The notes below the pieces were generated by a model that did no database searches, was not told the DNA's origin, and worked only from the letters and a program-made list of their open reading frames with translations. A program made the translations under genes and the position numbers. Below are positions 1-7,889 of a stretch of 64,000 bases of DNA, in pieces (positions within the stretch are counted from its first letter, which is position 1; each line of letters begins with the position of its first letter). Location of the stretch: the NCBI RefSeq assembly GCF_003935425.1, contig NZ_RHQN01000008.1, forward strand, positions 247,003 through 311,002, read 5' to 3'. This stretch comes from Pseudomonas sp. v388 (lineage in GTDB: Bacteria; Pseudomonadota; Gammaproteobacteria; Pseudomonadales; Pseudomonadaceae).

Positions 1-1144
1 CCCGTGGCCGGTGGCGCTTGAGCGGCGGGCGGAAGGCCGTCGCCCAGGGCAGCGCATCGAAATCGTTGCGATACCCGTGCGCCAGCGTGGGCTGACCCTG
101 GCGCGGGGCGTCCACCAGGTCGCTGGCGACGATGGCTGCAATATCGTGAGGATCGAAACCTTCCAGCACCTGCAGTTGCCTGGCCGCGTGCCGGACACCG
201 GTCACCAGCCATTGGTCGTTGAGCACTGCGTCAGGGTGGTCCAGCACCAGCACGATCCGGCCGCTGTGCAGGTCGCTGCGATTGCTACGGCCTTGTACCC
301 GACGCCGTTCGCTGCGCAGCCGTTCAAGGTCGCGGATGCTGCGCTGGCGCTGCAGACCGGATTGCGCCTGCGCCGGTTCGTCGAACGGCTGGTTAATGGC
401 GCGCCCTTGATGCTCGTCCCTGAAGCGCGGTCGGGGTGCAGACTCAGCGTGCGCAATATGCATCGGCCGGTCGCCCCGCGCCTCAGGCAACGACCAGACC
501 TGCGCCAGGTGCCTGAGCGTCGGCGTCCCGTCACCAGAGCCGCTTTCGGGGTCGAAGTGCAGCGCCGGCAGATGCTCGGGGAAACTTGCCGGGTCATCCG
601 CAAACACCAGCACGTGTCGGCTGCGGCTGTGCTCGAAACGGAAGTGGATGCCTTCTTCCTCGCAGAGACGCTGGAGAAAATGCAGGTCGGTTTCGTCGTA
701 CTGCACCCGCGCCGGCTGGGGCGGGTAAAGCCCCACCAGGTGATCGAAGCGGTAGTCGCAGGTTTCGATGCCGTGTTCTTCCAACAGTCGGGCAATCAGC
801 GCCGGTACGCTCAGGTTGCGGTGCACCTGACGCCGACGGCGCTGGGCGAGCAGGTGCAGGGCCGGCCGCAGGCTGAGGCGGTAATGACTCAGGCAGGTGC
901 CCGCATAACGCTGCGAGGCGGCGCATACCCGACCATGAACGCCATGGTCCGGCGCGCCGAAACACAGGAACGCATTGCATCCCGACCACTGGGCAATCTT
1001 CAGGTGCGGGTCGGTGCTGATCAGATCGATGTCGTACCCATAGACTTCGTTCAGGCCATCCTGGCCTTTGAAGCTGATGACCTTCAGGTCCGTCCTGCAA
1101 TCGGCAATCGCCAACGTGACGGGCATTGGCTGGTCGTGGCCCAT
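1..1144 (-). CDS. vgrG: Type VI secretion tip protein VgrG, N-terminal part (cut by window edge)
   Basis: The open frame runs from an ATG at 1144 to the left edge without a stop, giving 381 residues. The protein opens [16 protein letters not shown] and has the hub layout of VgrG: an early '..[18 protein letters not shown]' stretch, then '[20 protein letters not shown]' around residues 165-185, the gp27-like signature of VgrG/phage spike proteins. VgrG trimers form the puncturing tip of the type VI secretion needle and often carry or load effectors. A good ribosome site (GGGAG at 1151-1155) supports the start. The C-terminal gp5/OB-fold, needle and any effector extension lie outside the window, so the subclass cannot be judged. 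A 441-residue open frame on the opposite strand is an antisense shadow. Confidence 0.85.
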   Translation of the reverse strand, partial: MGHDQPMPVTLAIADCRTDLKVISFKGQDGLNEVYGYDIDLISTDPHLKIAQWSGCNAFLCFGAPDHGVHGRVCAASQRYAGTCLSHYRLSLRPALHLLAQRRRRQVHRNLSVPALIARLLEEHGIETCDYRFDHLVGLYPPQPARVQYDETDLHFLQRLCEEEGIHFRFEHSRSRHVLVFADDPASFPEHLPALHFDPESGSGDGTPTLRHLAQVWSLPEARGDRPMHIAHAESAPRPRFRDEHQGRAINQPFDEPAQAQSGLQRQRSIRDLERLRSERRRVQGRSNRSDLHSGRIVLVLDHPDAVLNDQWLVTGVRHAARQLQVLEGFDPHDIAAIVASDLVDAPRQGQPTLAHGYRNDFDALPWATAFRPPLKRHRPR

Positions 1145-1455
1145 GCGCGGTTCTCCCACCTCGGAATTCAAGGTGCGCAGGGTACGAAATGCGAAGGGCC
1201 AGCGGCATGCTTGCAGGATTTTTCAGAAAAGGACTACAAAATAGAGCGTGGAAACACCGATCAGAGGCCTCGGCCGCCGCGCGCGTTTGCGCGATCAGCG
1301 CACCGTGGGGGTTTCATCTGCCGCCAGCGCGTATAAAATGCGCGCGGCGCCGACGCGTCGTCATCGGCAACCATTTTTCAGCGCCTCGCCATTGCCGCCA
1401 CCTGCTTGCCTTGCAGGGGGCGGCGGCGGGGTGCTACGGATCAAGAGAGCAAAAC
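1145..1455. other. Intergenic region between vgrG and the yebC paralog
   Basis: These 311 bases separate two divergently transcribed genes and must hold both promoters. The vgrG ribosome site is at its left end. On the plus strand a TATAAA stretch at 1332-1337 could be a -10 element but no good -35 is seen. No RNA gene or convincing small ORF was found. Confidence 0.4.
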
Positions 1456-2160
1456 ATGGGCGCACAGTGGAAGGTCAAGCACAAAGAAGCGGCAGCCAAC
1501 GCCAAGGGGCGTATCTTCGGCAAGCTGTCCAAGGAAATCATGATCGCTGCGCGCTCAGGTGCCGACCCTGACATGAACTCGCGTCTGCGCCTGGTCGTCG
1601 AGCAGGCGAAAAAGGCGTCGATGCCGCGCGAAACCCTGGAACGCGCCATCAAGAAGGGTGCCGGTCTGCTGGGCGAGAGCGTGACCTTCGAACGCCTCAC
1701 CTACGAAGGCTTTGCCCCGCATCGCGTACCGGTGATCGTCGAGTGCCTGACCGATAACATCAACCGCACCGTGTCGGAAATTCGCGTGCTGTTCCGCAAG
1801 GGCCAGCTCGGCGCCGCCGGCTCTGTATCCTGGGACTTTCTGTACCAGGGCATGATCGAAGCGGTGCCAACCTCGCCTGACGCCGATCCGGACGAGGCCG
1901 CCATCGAAGCCGGTGCCCAGGACTGCGAAGCGGGCGAAGGGGGCGCGACGCTGTTCCTCACCGAGCCGACCGACATGGACGCGGTGTGCAAGAAGCTGCC
2001 TGAGTTCGGCTTTACCGTGGAGTCGGCGCAGCTGGGCTATCGCCCGAAAAGCACCGTCGACGGCCTGACCGACGAGCAGATGGCCGAAGTCGAAGCCTTC
2101 CTGGAAGCGATCGACAACCATGATGACGTGCAGAACGTCTACGTGGGTCTGGCTGGCTGA
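1456..2160 (+). CDS. YebC/PmpR-family protein (second-type paralog)
   Basis: This 234-residue protein matches the whole length of the YebC family: N-terminal '[18 protein letters not shown]', the conserved '[17 protein letters not shown]' helix, 'IKKGAG', 'YEGFAP', 'NRTVSEIR' and 'GSVSWDF'. YebC-type proteins have been described as DNA-binding regulators and more recently as translation factors that help ribosomes at stalling motifs; which applies here cannot be read from sequence. The N-terminus departs from canonical YebC (MAGHSKWANIKHRK), closer to the YeeN-type paralog, so this is probably not the copy linked to ruvC. The ATG at 1456 is preceded by AGAG. A TATAAA box at 1332-1337 is a weak promoter candidate. 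Confidence 0.88.
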   Translation: MGAQWKVKHKEAAANAKGRIFGKLSKEIMIAARSGADPDMNSRLRLVVEQAKKASMPRETLERAIKKGAGLLGESVTFERLTYEGFAPHRVPVIVECLTDNINRTVSEIRVLFRKGQLGAAGSVSWDFLYQGMIEAVPTSPDADPDEAAIEAGAQDCEAGEGGATLFLTEPTDMDAVCKKLPEFGFTVESAQLGYRPKSTVDGLTDEQMAEVEAFLEAIDNHDDVQNVYVGLAG

Positions 2161-2183
2161 TTGATCTGCCTGCGATGAACCGC

Positions 2184-2271
2184 TGGAGCCTGCTTGCTGG
2201 CGAAGACGGTTTCCAGGCGGCGCACCCGCTGCGCCCAGGCAATCGCTTCGCCAGCAAGCTGGCACCTACAG
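2184..2271. repeat. Inverted pair of Pseudomonas REP sequences (REPIN)
   Basis: Two arms face each other: 'ggagcctgcttgctggcgaa' at 2184-2203 and 'cttcgccagcaagctggcac' at 2246-2265, separated by about 40 bases. This is the usual Pseudomonas extragenic palindrome doublet, which can fold into a long hairpin and is mobilised by RAYT transposases. The right arm runs into the stop codon of the LRR kinase gene at 2266. Confidence 0.75.
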
Positions 2272-3576
2272 GGCGTGCAGTTGGTCCCGGACATCGCCCA
2301 TTGACGGGCGTTGGGCCGGGGTGGCTTGGGTGCACTGTTCCTGCAGCCGATGCAGCGCGGCGATGAGCGATGCTTCGCCCGGCTGCACGTCGCAGCGCTC
2401 CAGCAATTCCCCCAGCAATATGCCGAAGGCCCGCACCTCGATGCGTTGCAACGCCGCGCCGGTTTCCCGGTCCGTGGCGGCATCGGGGTGAAATGCTGCC
2501 GCGCCGAAATCTCCCAACAGGCAGCGGCCGTCGGCTTGCCAGAGAATGTTGTGCCCGTACAGGTCGCCGTGGGTGATGTGGTGGGCGTGCAGGTGTGCGG
2601 TCACCGAGGCCACGCCCGTCGCCAGCCGCAGCAGGGTCGGCAGTTCAAGGCGCAAACCCTGCGGATAGATATCCCGGGTGCAGGACTCCAGGCTTGGCGG
2701 CCCCGCCAGGTTGGTGAAGGCCGGTGCGATCAACTCCATCACCAGCCCTTGCTGACCCTGCGGGTGGTCGGCAATCCGGCCCAGCACGCCGATCAACTGT
2801 GGATGTTCGCCGGCCGCGATGCACGCCGCCATTTCGTTGAGCGGTGAGCCGTCACTGGTCACTTCACCCTTGTACAGCTTGACGGCGACTTGCCGGTCCG
2901 TATCGCCGGTGCGCCAGCGGGCTTGTTCAATGACGCCGGATGCCCCTTCGCCCAGGCGCCGGCCCAGCTCCAGATCCTGCCAGGCAACGGGCTGGATGGG
3001 TCCGTCGATCAGTTCGCCGCACAACGGATTGTCCGCGTAGGCCAGCCACGCCAGCGCCGGCAGGTTCAGCAGCCACTGCGGCAATACGTCGAGCCGGTTG
3101 GCAGAGATGCGGATCAGCTCCAGCTTGTGGCAGTCGGCAAGGCTGGCGGGCAGGGCCGTGAGCCGGTTGCCCGCCAGCATGAGTTTTTGCAGCTCAGGCC
3201 GACGGCCCAGTTCATCGGGCAGCGAGGCAATGCGGTTGTCGGTCAGGATCAGCCAGCCCAGCCTGGGCGGCAAGGCCTGGGCCGGGACGTGCGCGATGCG
3301 GTTGGCCTTGAGGCCGACGATACGCAATTGCTCGCACCGCCCCAGGCAGGCGGGCAGCTCGGTGAACAGGTTGTCGGACGCGAACAGCACCTTGAGTTTG
3401 CCCAGTCGGTGCAAGTCGTCAGGCAGGGCGCTTAGCGCGTTGCCGCTCAGGTTAAGCACTTCCAGCGAGTCGGCCAGGTCGAAGATTTCCCTGGGGAATT
3501 CGCTCAGGCCGCAAGAAAGGTCGAGTCGGGTGATGCCGGCCAGCTTGCCGGCGCGTAGGTCTGCGAGTGTGTGCAT
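2266..3576 (-). CDS. Leucine-rich repeat protein kinase
   Basis: From the chosen ATG at 3576 the protein is 436 residues; the frame is open further upstream to a TTG at 3603. The N-terminal half (to about residue 195) holds about eight leucine-rich repeats of the short 'LPDxLxxLxxLxxLxLxxNxL' type (for example 'LEVLNLSGNALSALPDDL'). The C-terminal half is a eukaryotic-like kinase: glycine loop 'LGEGASGV', the lysine in 'VAVKLYK', catalytic loop 'HGDLYGHN' (H-x-D-x4-N) and 'GDFG'. All catalytic residues are present, so it is probably an active Ser/Thr kinase; the LRR part likely binds a partner. There is no signal peptide. A signalling role or an effector role are both possible and the substrate is unknown. 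Its stop lies inside a REP sequence. Confidence 0.85.
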   Translation of the reverse strand: MHTLADLRAGKLAGITRLDLSCGLSEFPREIFDLADSLEVLNLSGNALSALPDDLHRLGKLKVLFASDNLFTELPACLGRCEQLRIVGLKANRIAHVPAQALPPRLGWLILTDNRIASLPDELGRRPELQKLMLAGNRLTALPASLADCHKLELIRISANRLDVLPQWLLNLPALAWLAYADNPLCGELIDGPIQPVAWQDLELGRRLGEGASGVIEQARWRTGDTDRQVAVKLYKGEVTSDGSPLNEMAACIAAGEHPQLIGVLGRIADHPQGQQGLVMELIAPAFTNLAGPPSLESCTRDIYPQGLRLELPTLLRLATGVASVTAHLHAHHITHGDLYGHNILWQADGRCLLGDFGAAAFHPDAATDRETGAALQRIEVRAFGILLGELLERCDVQPGEASLIAALHRLQEQCTQATPAQRPSMGDVRDQLHAL

Positions 3577-3694
3577 GGTCAGATCGGGCCAGTAAGCGCG
3601 CAAAGCCGCAATGATAGCGGCTATGCATCAGTCGTCGTCGGCAAACTTGTGCCCCGGTGCCTCTTGGGCAGCCGGCTGGCTGGCGAAGGCGGAC

Positions 3695-4246
3695 TCAAGC
3701 GCGCCCAATGACCGTTGCGACCCATTCATGCACCTGATCCAGTGTCGGCGGCGCTTCGGAGTACAGGATGCGATAGATCGTCGGCGCGACGATGGCGTCC
3801 AGCAGCTGATCCGCCGTGGGTGAGGATTCACCTCGGGTCAGAGCGCGATCAATGATGGTCTGCAACTGTTCACGAATGATGATTGCGCATTTGCCCTGAC
3901 AGCCGCTCTGGCTGGCCGCGACATCGCGCATCATTTCCCGGCCTGGCGTCGAGGACATGTCGTCCAGGTACATCTCGCTCCAGGTGAGCAGGTCCTGTTC
4001 CAGGCTGCCACGGTCGATGGGGGCGTCGGGGCGCAAACGTTCCACCGCCACGTCCGCCAGGAGCGTCGTGAGGTCACCCCAGCGCCGATAGATGGTCGAG
4101 GGCGTCACGCCCGCACGGGCGGCAATGAGCGGCACGCTGAGTTCCGAACGTGGCTGTTCGGCGGACAGTTCCTGAACGGCGCGATGGATGGATTGCTGCA
4201 CACGAGCGCTGCGACCGCCCGTGCGGAGGGGTTCTTTGATGGTCAT
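3695..4246 (-). CDS. TetR-family transcriptional regulator
   Basis: The 183-residue protein has an N-terminal helix-turn-helix of TetR type at about residues 20-65 ('VPLIAARAGVTPSTIYRRWGD') followed by an all-helical ligand domain resembling the TetR_C_16/AcrR-like class. It is divergent from the MFS transporter gene, 134 bases away, and a perfect palindrome sits between them. The natural inference is that it represses the exporter, and probably itself, until an inducer binds. The inducer is not known. Confidence 0.9.
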   Translation of the reverse strand: MTIKEPLRTGGRSARVQQSIHRAVQELSAEQPRSELSVPLIAARAGVTPSTIYRRWGDLTTLLADVAVERLRPDAPIDRGSLEQDLLTWSEMYLDDMSSTPGREMMRDVAASQSGCQGKCAIIIREQLQTIIDRALTRGESSPTADQLLDAIVAPTIYRILYSEAPPTLDQVHEWVATVIGRA

Positions 4247-4301
4247 GCGGGGACCTTAACACAAAGTATTTGCTTTAAGCGCCGTCAGGTTGCACACTTC
4301 A

Positions 4302-4322
4302 AAAAGCTAAGATTTAGCTTTT
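4302..4322. promoter_or_regulatory. Palindrome, candidate operator of the TetR regulator
   Basis: The sequence AAAAGCTAA-GAT-TTAGCTTTT has two perfect 9-base arms around a 3-base centre. It lies in the divergent TetR-MFS intergenic region, 59 bases before the MFS start. TetR-family operators are typically 15-25 bp palindromes in this position. A looser partial copy (aaagtatttgcttt, 4263-4276) lies next to the regulator start and may be a second site. Function is inferred from position and symmetry only. Confidence 0.6.
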
Positions 4323-4380
4323 GCAGATCATACATCTGGTGATTGTCGGCAAGGCCATTGCCTGTGAGGAGAGTCTACCC

Positions 4381-5592
4381 ATGTCCGATTCAGTGCAGTA
4401 CCCATCCAGCGCGGTGCGGCAGCGCGGGGCGCTGGGCTTCCTGGCATTCACGACCGTGAGTTTCTTTGCTGCCTCCAGCACGCCGACCCCGTTGTATCAC
4501 TTGTACCAGCTGGCGTGGGGCTTCTCCTCCGGTACGCTGGCGCTGGTGTTCGCCGTGTATGCCGGAAGCCTGCTGGTGGCGCTGCTGACCGGTGGCTCGC
4601 TGTCGGACCATCTGGGTCGGCGCCCGGTGATCTTCGCCGCCTTGCTGCTGCAGATCGGTTCCATGCTGCTGTTCATCTGTGCCAGCGATGCTCACTGGCT
4701 GATCTGGGCACGGCTGGTGCAGGGCTTTGCGACCGGGCTGGCCGCCGGGGCGCTGGGAGCGGCGCTGCTGGACACCGACCGGGATCAAGGCCCGTTGATC
4801 AACAGTATCGCGCCGATGCTGGGCATGGCGGTCGGTGCGCTGGGCACTGCGCTATTGATCAGCTACGCACCGTTGCCTCTGCTGCTGGCGTATTGGGTGT
4901 TGCTGGCGGCGTTCGTGTTTCAGGCAATCTATCTGTGGCGCACCCCGGAAACGGTCAGCCGCATGCCGGGCGCCTTGAAGTCCCTCAAACCTTCTCTGGC
5001 CGTCCCGGTGCAGGCCCGGCGCATGTTGTGGTTGATTTTGCCGGTGGATATCGCGGCCTGGGCGCTGGGCGGTTTTTTCCTGTCCTTGAGCCCATCGCTG
5101 CTGGCTGCCGCCACCGGTTCGGATTCGCCGCTGCATGGCGGGATCGCGGTCGCGGCGCTGACCCTGAGCGGGGCGGTGTCGATCTTCACCTTGCGCCAGC
5201 GTGCGCCCGAACTGGGTTTGTGGGTCGGCGCGGTGTTCCTGGCCCTGGGCGTCAGCGTGATCCTGTATGCGGTCAACAGCGGCACGCTGATCGTGTTCTT
5301 TGCCGGCGCCGTGGTGGCCGGGGTCGGCTTTGGTGCAGGCTTTCTGGGCGCGTTGCGCATGCTGATGCCGCTGGCCCATGCCCATGAACGAGCCGGCTTG
5401 ATGTCGACGTTTCTGGTGCTCAGTTACCTGGCGTTCTGCCTGCCGGCCCTGGCGGCGGGTTACAGCGCCAGGACGTTCGGCCTGCTGGCGACCAGCAATG
5501 TGTACGGGCTGGTGATCGTCGTGCTGGCCTTGCTGGCGCTGGCCGGGCTGCTGCTTCGACGTGCCGGCCGACAGAACAATGCCCACGCGTGA
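4381..5592 (+). CDS. MFS transporter (drug/metabolite exporter type)
   Basis: From the ATG at 4381, preceded by GAGGAGAG, the protein has 403 residues and about twelve hydrophobic segments. The major-facilitator motif A is visible between helices 2 and 3 ('GGSLSDHLGRRPV'). 'SSTPTPLYHLYQ' near the N-terminus is common in a subgroup of proton-driven exporters. Its partner is the divergent TetR gene, which points to inducible efflux. The open frame continues 60 bases upstream to 4321, but that start lacks a ribosome site. The substrate cannot be predicted. Confidence 0.9.
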   Translation: MSDSVQYPSSAVRQRGALGFLAFTTVSFFAASSTPTPLYHLYQLAWGFSSGTLALVFAVYAGSLLVALLTGGSLSDHLGRRPVIFAALLLQIGSMLLFICASDAHWLIWARLVQGFATGLAAGALGAALLDTDRDQGPLINSIAPMLGMAVGALGTALLISYAPLPLLLAYWVLLAAFVFQAIYLWRTPETVSRMPGALKSLKPSLAVPVQARRMLWLILPVDIAAWALGGFFLSLSPSLLAAATGSDSPLHGGIAVAALTLSGAVSIFTLRQRAPELGLWVGAVFLALGVSVILYAVNSGTLIVFFAGAVVAGVGFGAGFLGALRMLMPLAHAHERAGLMSTFLVLSYLAFCLPALAAGYSARTFGLLATSNVYGLVIVVLALLALAGLLLRRAGRQNNAHA

Positions 5593-5604
5593 GGTGGGCA
5601 TTTT
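5578..5604 (+). terminator. Rho-independent terminator after the MFS gene
   Basis: A 9-bp stem AATGCCCAC / GTGGGCATT (5578-5586 and 5594-5602) closes a 7-base loop and is followed by T residues. The MFS stop codon at 5590-5592 lies in the loop. It separates the MFS gene from the convergent carboxypeptidase gene. Confidence 0.8.
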
Positions 5605-5622
5605 CATTGGCTGCGGTGGGTT

Positions 5623-6759
5623 TCAACGCAGGATCGGGACCATTTCCGACAGCACTGTCAGCACATCCTTGCCGAGCTGGGCAGAGCGCTTGCCGTTCCA
5701 GCCGGTCTGCGGGTCAGGCGCGTTATCGTTGTCCTTGAACGGCATTTCCAGCGTCAAGGACAGGCATTTGTAACGCTCGCCGACGCTGTTGCACGCCAGG
5801 TTCATGTTGGCTTGCCCGGGTGCGCTGCGTTCGTAGCCATAGACGCTCTGGAAGTCGACGGTGATTTCCCCCAGCCGCTGCCGGAAATGCGCTTCAAGCT
5901 GTGCCTGCTGTGAGGTGTAACCGGGGTTGCCCTCACAGGCGGCAGTGAACACGTAAGGAATTTCCTCGTCGCCATGGGCATCGAGGAACATGTCCACGCC
6001 ATACCGCGCCATCTGCTGCTGGACGAAAAACACTTCTGGACTGCGCTCTTCGCTGCTGTCCTGCCAGGCGCGATTGAGGTCCTGGCCGCAGGCGTTGGTG
6101 CGCAGGTTGCCGTGGAACGCGCCGTCGGGGTTCATGTTCGGCACCAGGTACAGGTCGGCGCCGGCCAGCAGGCGTTCGATCTGCGGATCGTCGTGCTGCT
6201 TGAGGCGTTCGATCACGCCTTCCATGAACCATTGAGCCATATGTTCGCCGGGGTGCTGCTGGGCAATGATCCAGATTTTGCGTTTGCCTGCTGCCCCGTC
6301 GCCTTTGCGCAACAACGGCAGGTCGCGGCCCTCGACACTCTTGCCGGTCGCCAGCAGTTGCATGTCGGGCTGTTGCAGTGCTTGCCCCACCAGCCACTCG
6401 TGGCGTGCGCGGCTGTACGGCTCGAAATACGCGAACCAGGCCTGAGGCTGGTCAGGCACAAGGCTGAAGTTCAGCGCTTGTCCGTCAAAGCTCGACGGCA
6501 CCCGGAACCAGGTCTGGTGATCGTAGGACGCCACCGCGTGGTAGCCGGTCCAGGCGTTTTTGAACGCGGATTCACTGGCGTTGACCAGGCTGAAATGGTG
6601 AGGCGCACCGACGGCAAGCCCGTCGACCTTGAAGTGAAACCACTGGAAATGCGGGCTTTGAATGTCCGGGCGGATGGCCAGACGGATGCGGCTCCGGTCG
6701 CCGGCGTCGAGAACCTGAATGTTGCCGCTGTCGAAGTCGGCGCTGATGGTGAGGGTCAC
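5623..6759 (-). CDS. M14-family zinc carboxypeptidase (cytosolic, AGBL/CCP-like)
   Basis: The 378-residue protein has an N-terminal beta-rich domain (residues 1-125) typical of cytosolic carboxypeptidase-like M14 members and a C-terminal catalytic domain. Visible residues are the zinc motif H-x-x-E in 'QQHPGEHMAQ', 'PNMNPDG', 'GQDLNRAW', the third zinc histidine in 'DAHGDEE' and the catalytic glutamate in 'LTLEMPFKD'. No signal peptide is seen, so it should act in the cytoplasm, removing C-terminal residues from peptides or proteins; bacterial substrates of this subgroup are not settled. The start is GTG at 6759, preceded by AGGAA. Confidence 0.88.
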   Translation of the reverse strand: MTLTISADFDSGNIQVLDAGDRSRIRLAIRPDIQSPHFQWFHFKVDGLAVGAPHHFSLVNASESAFKNAWTGYHAVASYDHQTWFRVPSSFDGQALNFSLVPDQPQAWFAYFEPYSRARHEWLVGQALQQPDMQLLATGKSVEGRDLPLLRKGDGAAGKRKIWIIAQQHPGEHMAQWFMEGVIERLKQHDDPQIERLLAGADLYLVPNMNPDGAFHGNLRTNACGQDLNRAWQDSSEERSPEVFFVQQQMARYGVDMFLDAHGDEEIPYVFTAACEGNPGYTSQQAQLEAHFRQRLGEITVDFQSVYGYERSAPGQANMNLACNSVGERYKCLSLTLEMPFKDNDNAPDPQTGWNGKRSAQLGKDVLTVLSEMVPILR

Positions 6760-6863
6760 GGTGCGTTCCTGTGTGCGTTAAGTGCCGCATGAAGCGGCTA
6801 CTTTACACCGAACGCCGATGAGATCGAGGGCCTGCAATGCCCGGTCGCGGCATCGCGTGCCGA

Positions 6864-7421
6864 TCAGCTGAAGGCTTGGGCAGTCATCATCAGGCTGCAG
6901 ACGAAAGCGGCCAGCACGCACCAGAGCAACCCGGCGCGCCTTTTGCGGTGGTGCCACCCGGACGCGCCGAGCAGCGCGGCCGGCGCGCGAAGCTGGCGCC
7001 AGACGCTTTCGCTGACTTGAAAGGCTGAAAGATGCGCCGGGTCGGCGTCCAGCCAGTGGCGAAATTCAATGCGCTGGCTGGCAGTCGCCGCCGGGCTTTG
7101 CAAATGGACATACCAGCGATTGGCCTGGTCCTGAACCGGGCTGTCGGGCAGCAAGTCGTGGCGCTGGGCATGACGCAACACACGGGCCATGGCGCGTTCG
7201 ACCTTGGCGATATCGATGTCCAGGAGGCTGGCGATCTGCGTGTAGGAGTAGTCATCGAGACGACTGAGCAGAAACACCTGGCGAGTACGCCGGGACAGTT
7301 TCGCCAGGCTGCGACTCAGCTCGACCACATGCGGCGCTGCCGGGGCCTGTGCTGCGAGGGAGGGCAGATGCAACAGAGGCGTAAGATGGCGACTCATGAT
7401 GTTCTCCCGCGGGTCTTCCAT
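6864..7421 (-). CDS. Chimera of ECF sigma region 4 and FecR N-terminal (DUF4880) domain
   Basis: The first part of this 185-residue protein (about residues 35-92) reads like region 4 of an iron-type ECF sigma factor ('LSRRTRQVFLLSRLDDYSYTQIASLLDI'-like, split here as LSRRTRQVFLL and YTQIASLLDI). The second part (about 98-145) is the cytoplasmic FecR N-domain ('ANRWYVHLQSP', 'FRHWLDADPAH'), followed by one membrane helix (about 163-182), where the protein ends. Sigma region 2 and the periplasmic FecR domain are missing, so it cannot work as an ordinary sigma factor or receptor-coupled sensor. A Fur box overlaps its promoter. A second ATG at 7397 has an equally good ribosome site (GGGAG). It may modulate FecI-type sigma factors, or be a conserved fusion remnant. 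Confidence 0.75.
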   Translation of the reverse strand: MEDPRENIMSRHLTPLLHLPSLAAQAPAAPHVVELSRSLAKLSRRTRQVFLLSRLDDYSYTQIASLLDIDIAKVERAMARVLRHAQRHDLLPDSPVQDQANRWYVHLQSPAATASQRIEFRHWLDADPAHLSAFQVSESVWRQLRAPAALLGASGWHHRKRRAGLLWCVLAAFVCSLMMTAQAFS

Positions 7422-7465
7422 AGAAATTCTTCCTTGAGCCGATAGATAACGTCCATGACAGCTAC

Positions 7466-7494
7466 AGAGTAGTGAATACGAGAATCATTCTCAA
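7466..7494 (-). promoter_or_regulatory. Sigma-70 promoter overlapped by a Fur box, for the sigma4-FecR chimera
   Basis: On the minus strand TTGAGA (7494-7489) and TACTCT (7471-7466) are separated by 17 bases. The perfect 13-bp palindrome GAGAATCATTCTC (7480-7492), a Fur-box core, covers the -35 element and spacer. Iron-replete Fur would block this promoter, so the gene is predicted to be on during iron starvation. Confidence 0.65.
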
Positions 7495-7656
7495 GTGAAA
7501 ATCCACACCTATTGCCATTTATATCGGGGTGGTGGCCATTTGAGTGGTAAAAAATAGTCATGTTTCAAGCTGTTTTGTTATGATGCGCGCCATCGATACA
7601 ACACAGTCTTCATTAGCCTGAAGCAGCGATAGCTGGACCAAAGCAACAATCAGAGC

Positions 7657-7694
7657 AAAAAAAAGACCCGGCCAAAGAGCCGGGTCAAAAACCG
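7657..7694 (-). terminator. Terminator of prrF
   Basis: On the minus strand GACCCGGC (7686-7679), a 6-base loop and GCCGGGTC (7672-7665) form an 8-bp GC-rich stem followed by a run of T. This is the 3' end of the small RNA and a typical Hfq-friendly U-tail. Confidence 0.85.
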
Positions 7695-7770
7695 TGATTA
7701 GCCTGATGAGGAGATAATCCGGGAGCCGACCTAAGACTCCTGGTTTATCCAGCCGGTCTCGCGACCGGCT
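7657..7770 (-). ncRNA. prrF: PrrF-type iron-responsive small RNA
   Basis: Read on the minus strand, a promoter (TTGACT 7804-7799, 16-base spacer, TACTAT 7782-7777) leads to a ~114-nt transcript starting near 7770. It begins with a hairpin (agccggtcgcgagaccggct), contains 'ATCTCCTCATCAGGC' and 'TAATCACGG', and ends with the stem GACCCGGC/GCCGGGTC followed by nine T residues. From memory these match Pseudomonas PrrF, whose central core pairs with mRNAs such as sodB, sdh and other iron-enzyme messages (the RyhB function). A Fur box overlaps the promoter, as expected. PrrF copies are tandem in P. aeruginosa but separate in other pseudomonads; only one copy is in this window. Confidence 0.88.
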
Positions 7771-7773
7771 GAT

Positions 7774-7797
7774 GCAATAGTAATCATTATCATTTGC
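7774..7797. promoter_or_regulatory. Fur box overlapping the prrF promoter
   Basis: GCAATAGTAATCATTATCATTTGC is an imperfect palindrome centred on 7785 with the TAATCATTATCATT core of the Fur consensus. It covers the spacer and -10 region of the prrF promoter, so Fe-Fur should shut off the small RNA. Confidence 0.8.
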
Positions 7798-7889
7798 AAG
7801 TCAAACGTTTTTCTCTCCCCGATTGAAAGAATTCATCCCTCAGCAAGTCCGCTGGATCGATTCTGCGCGTCTGCGCGTCCCCCGTATCG

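Noticed and set aside
11-1336. 441-residue open frame on the plus strand
   Set aside because: It lies antisense to vgrG, has the Arg/Val-rich composition of a high-GC shadow frame and shows no recognisable domain.
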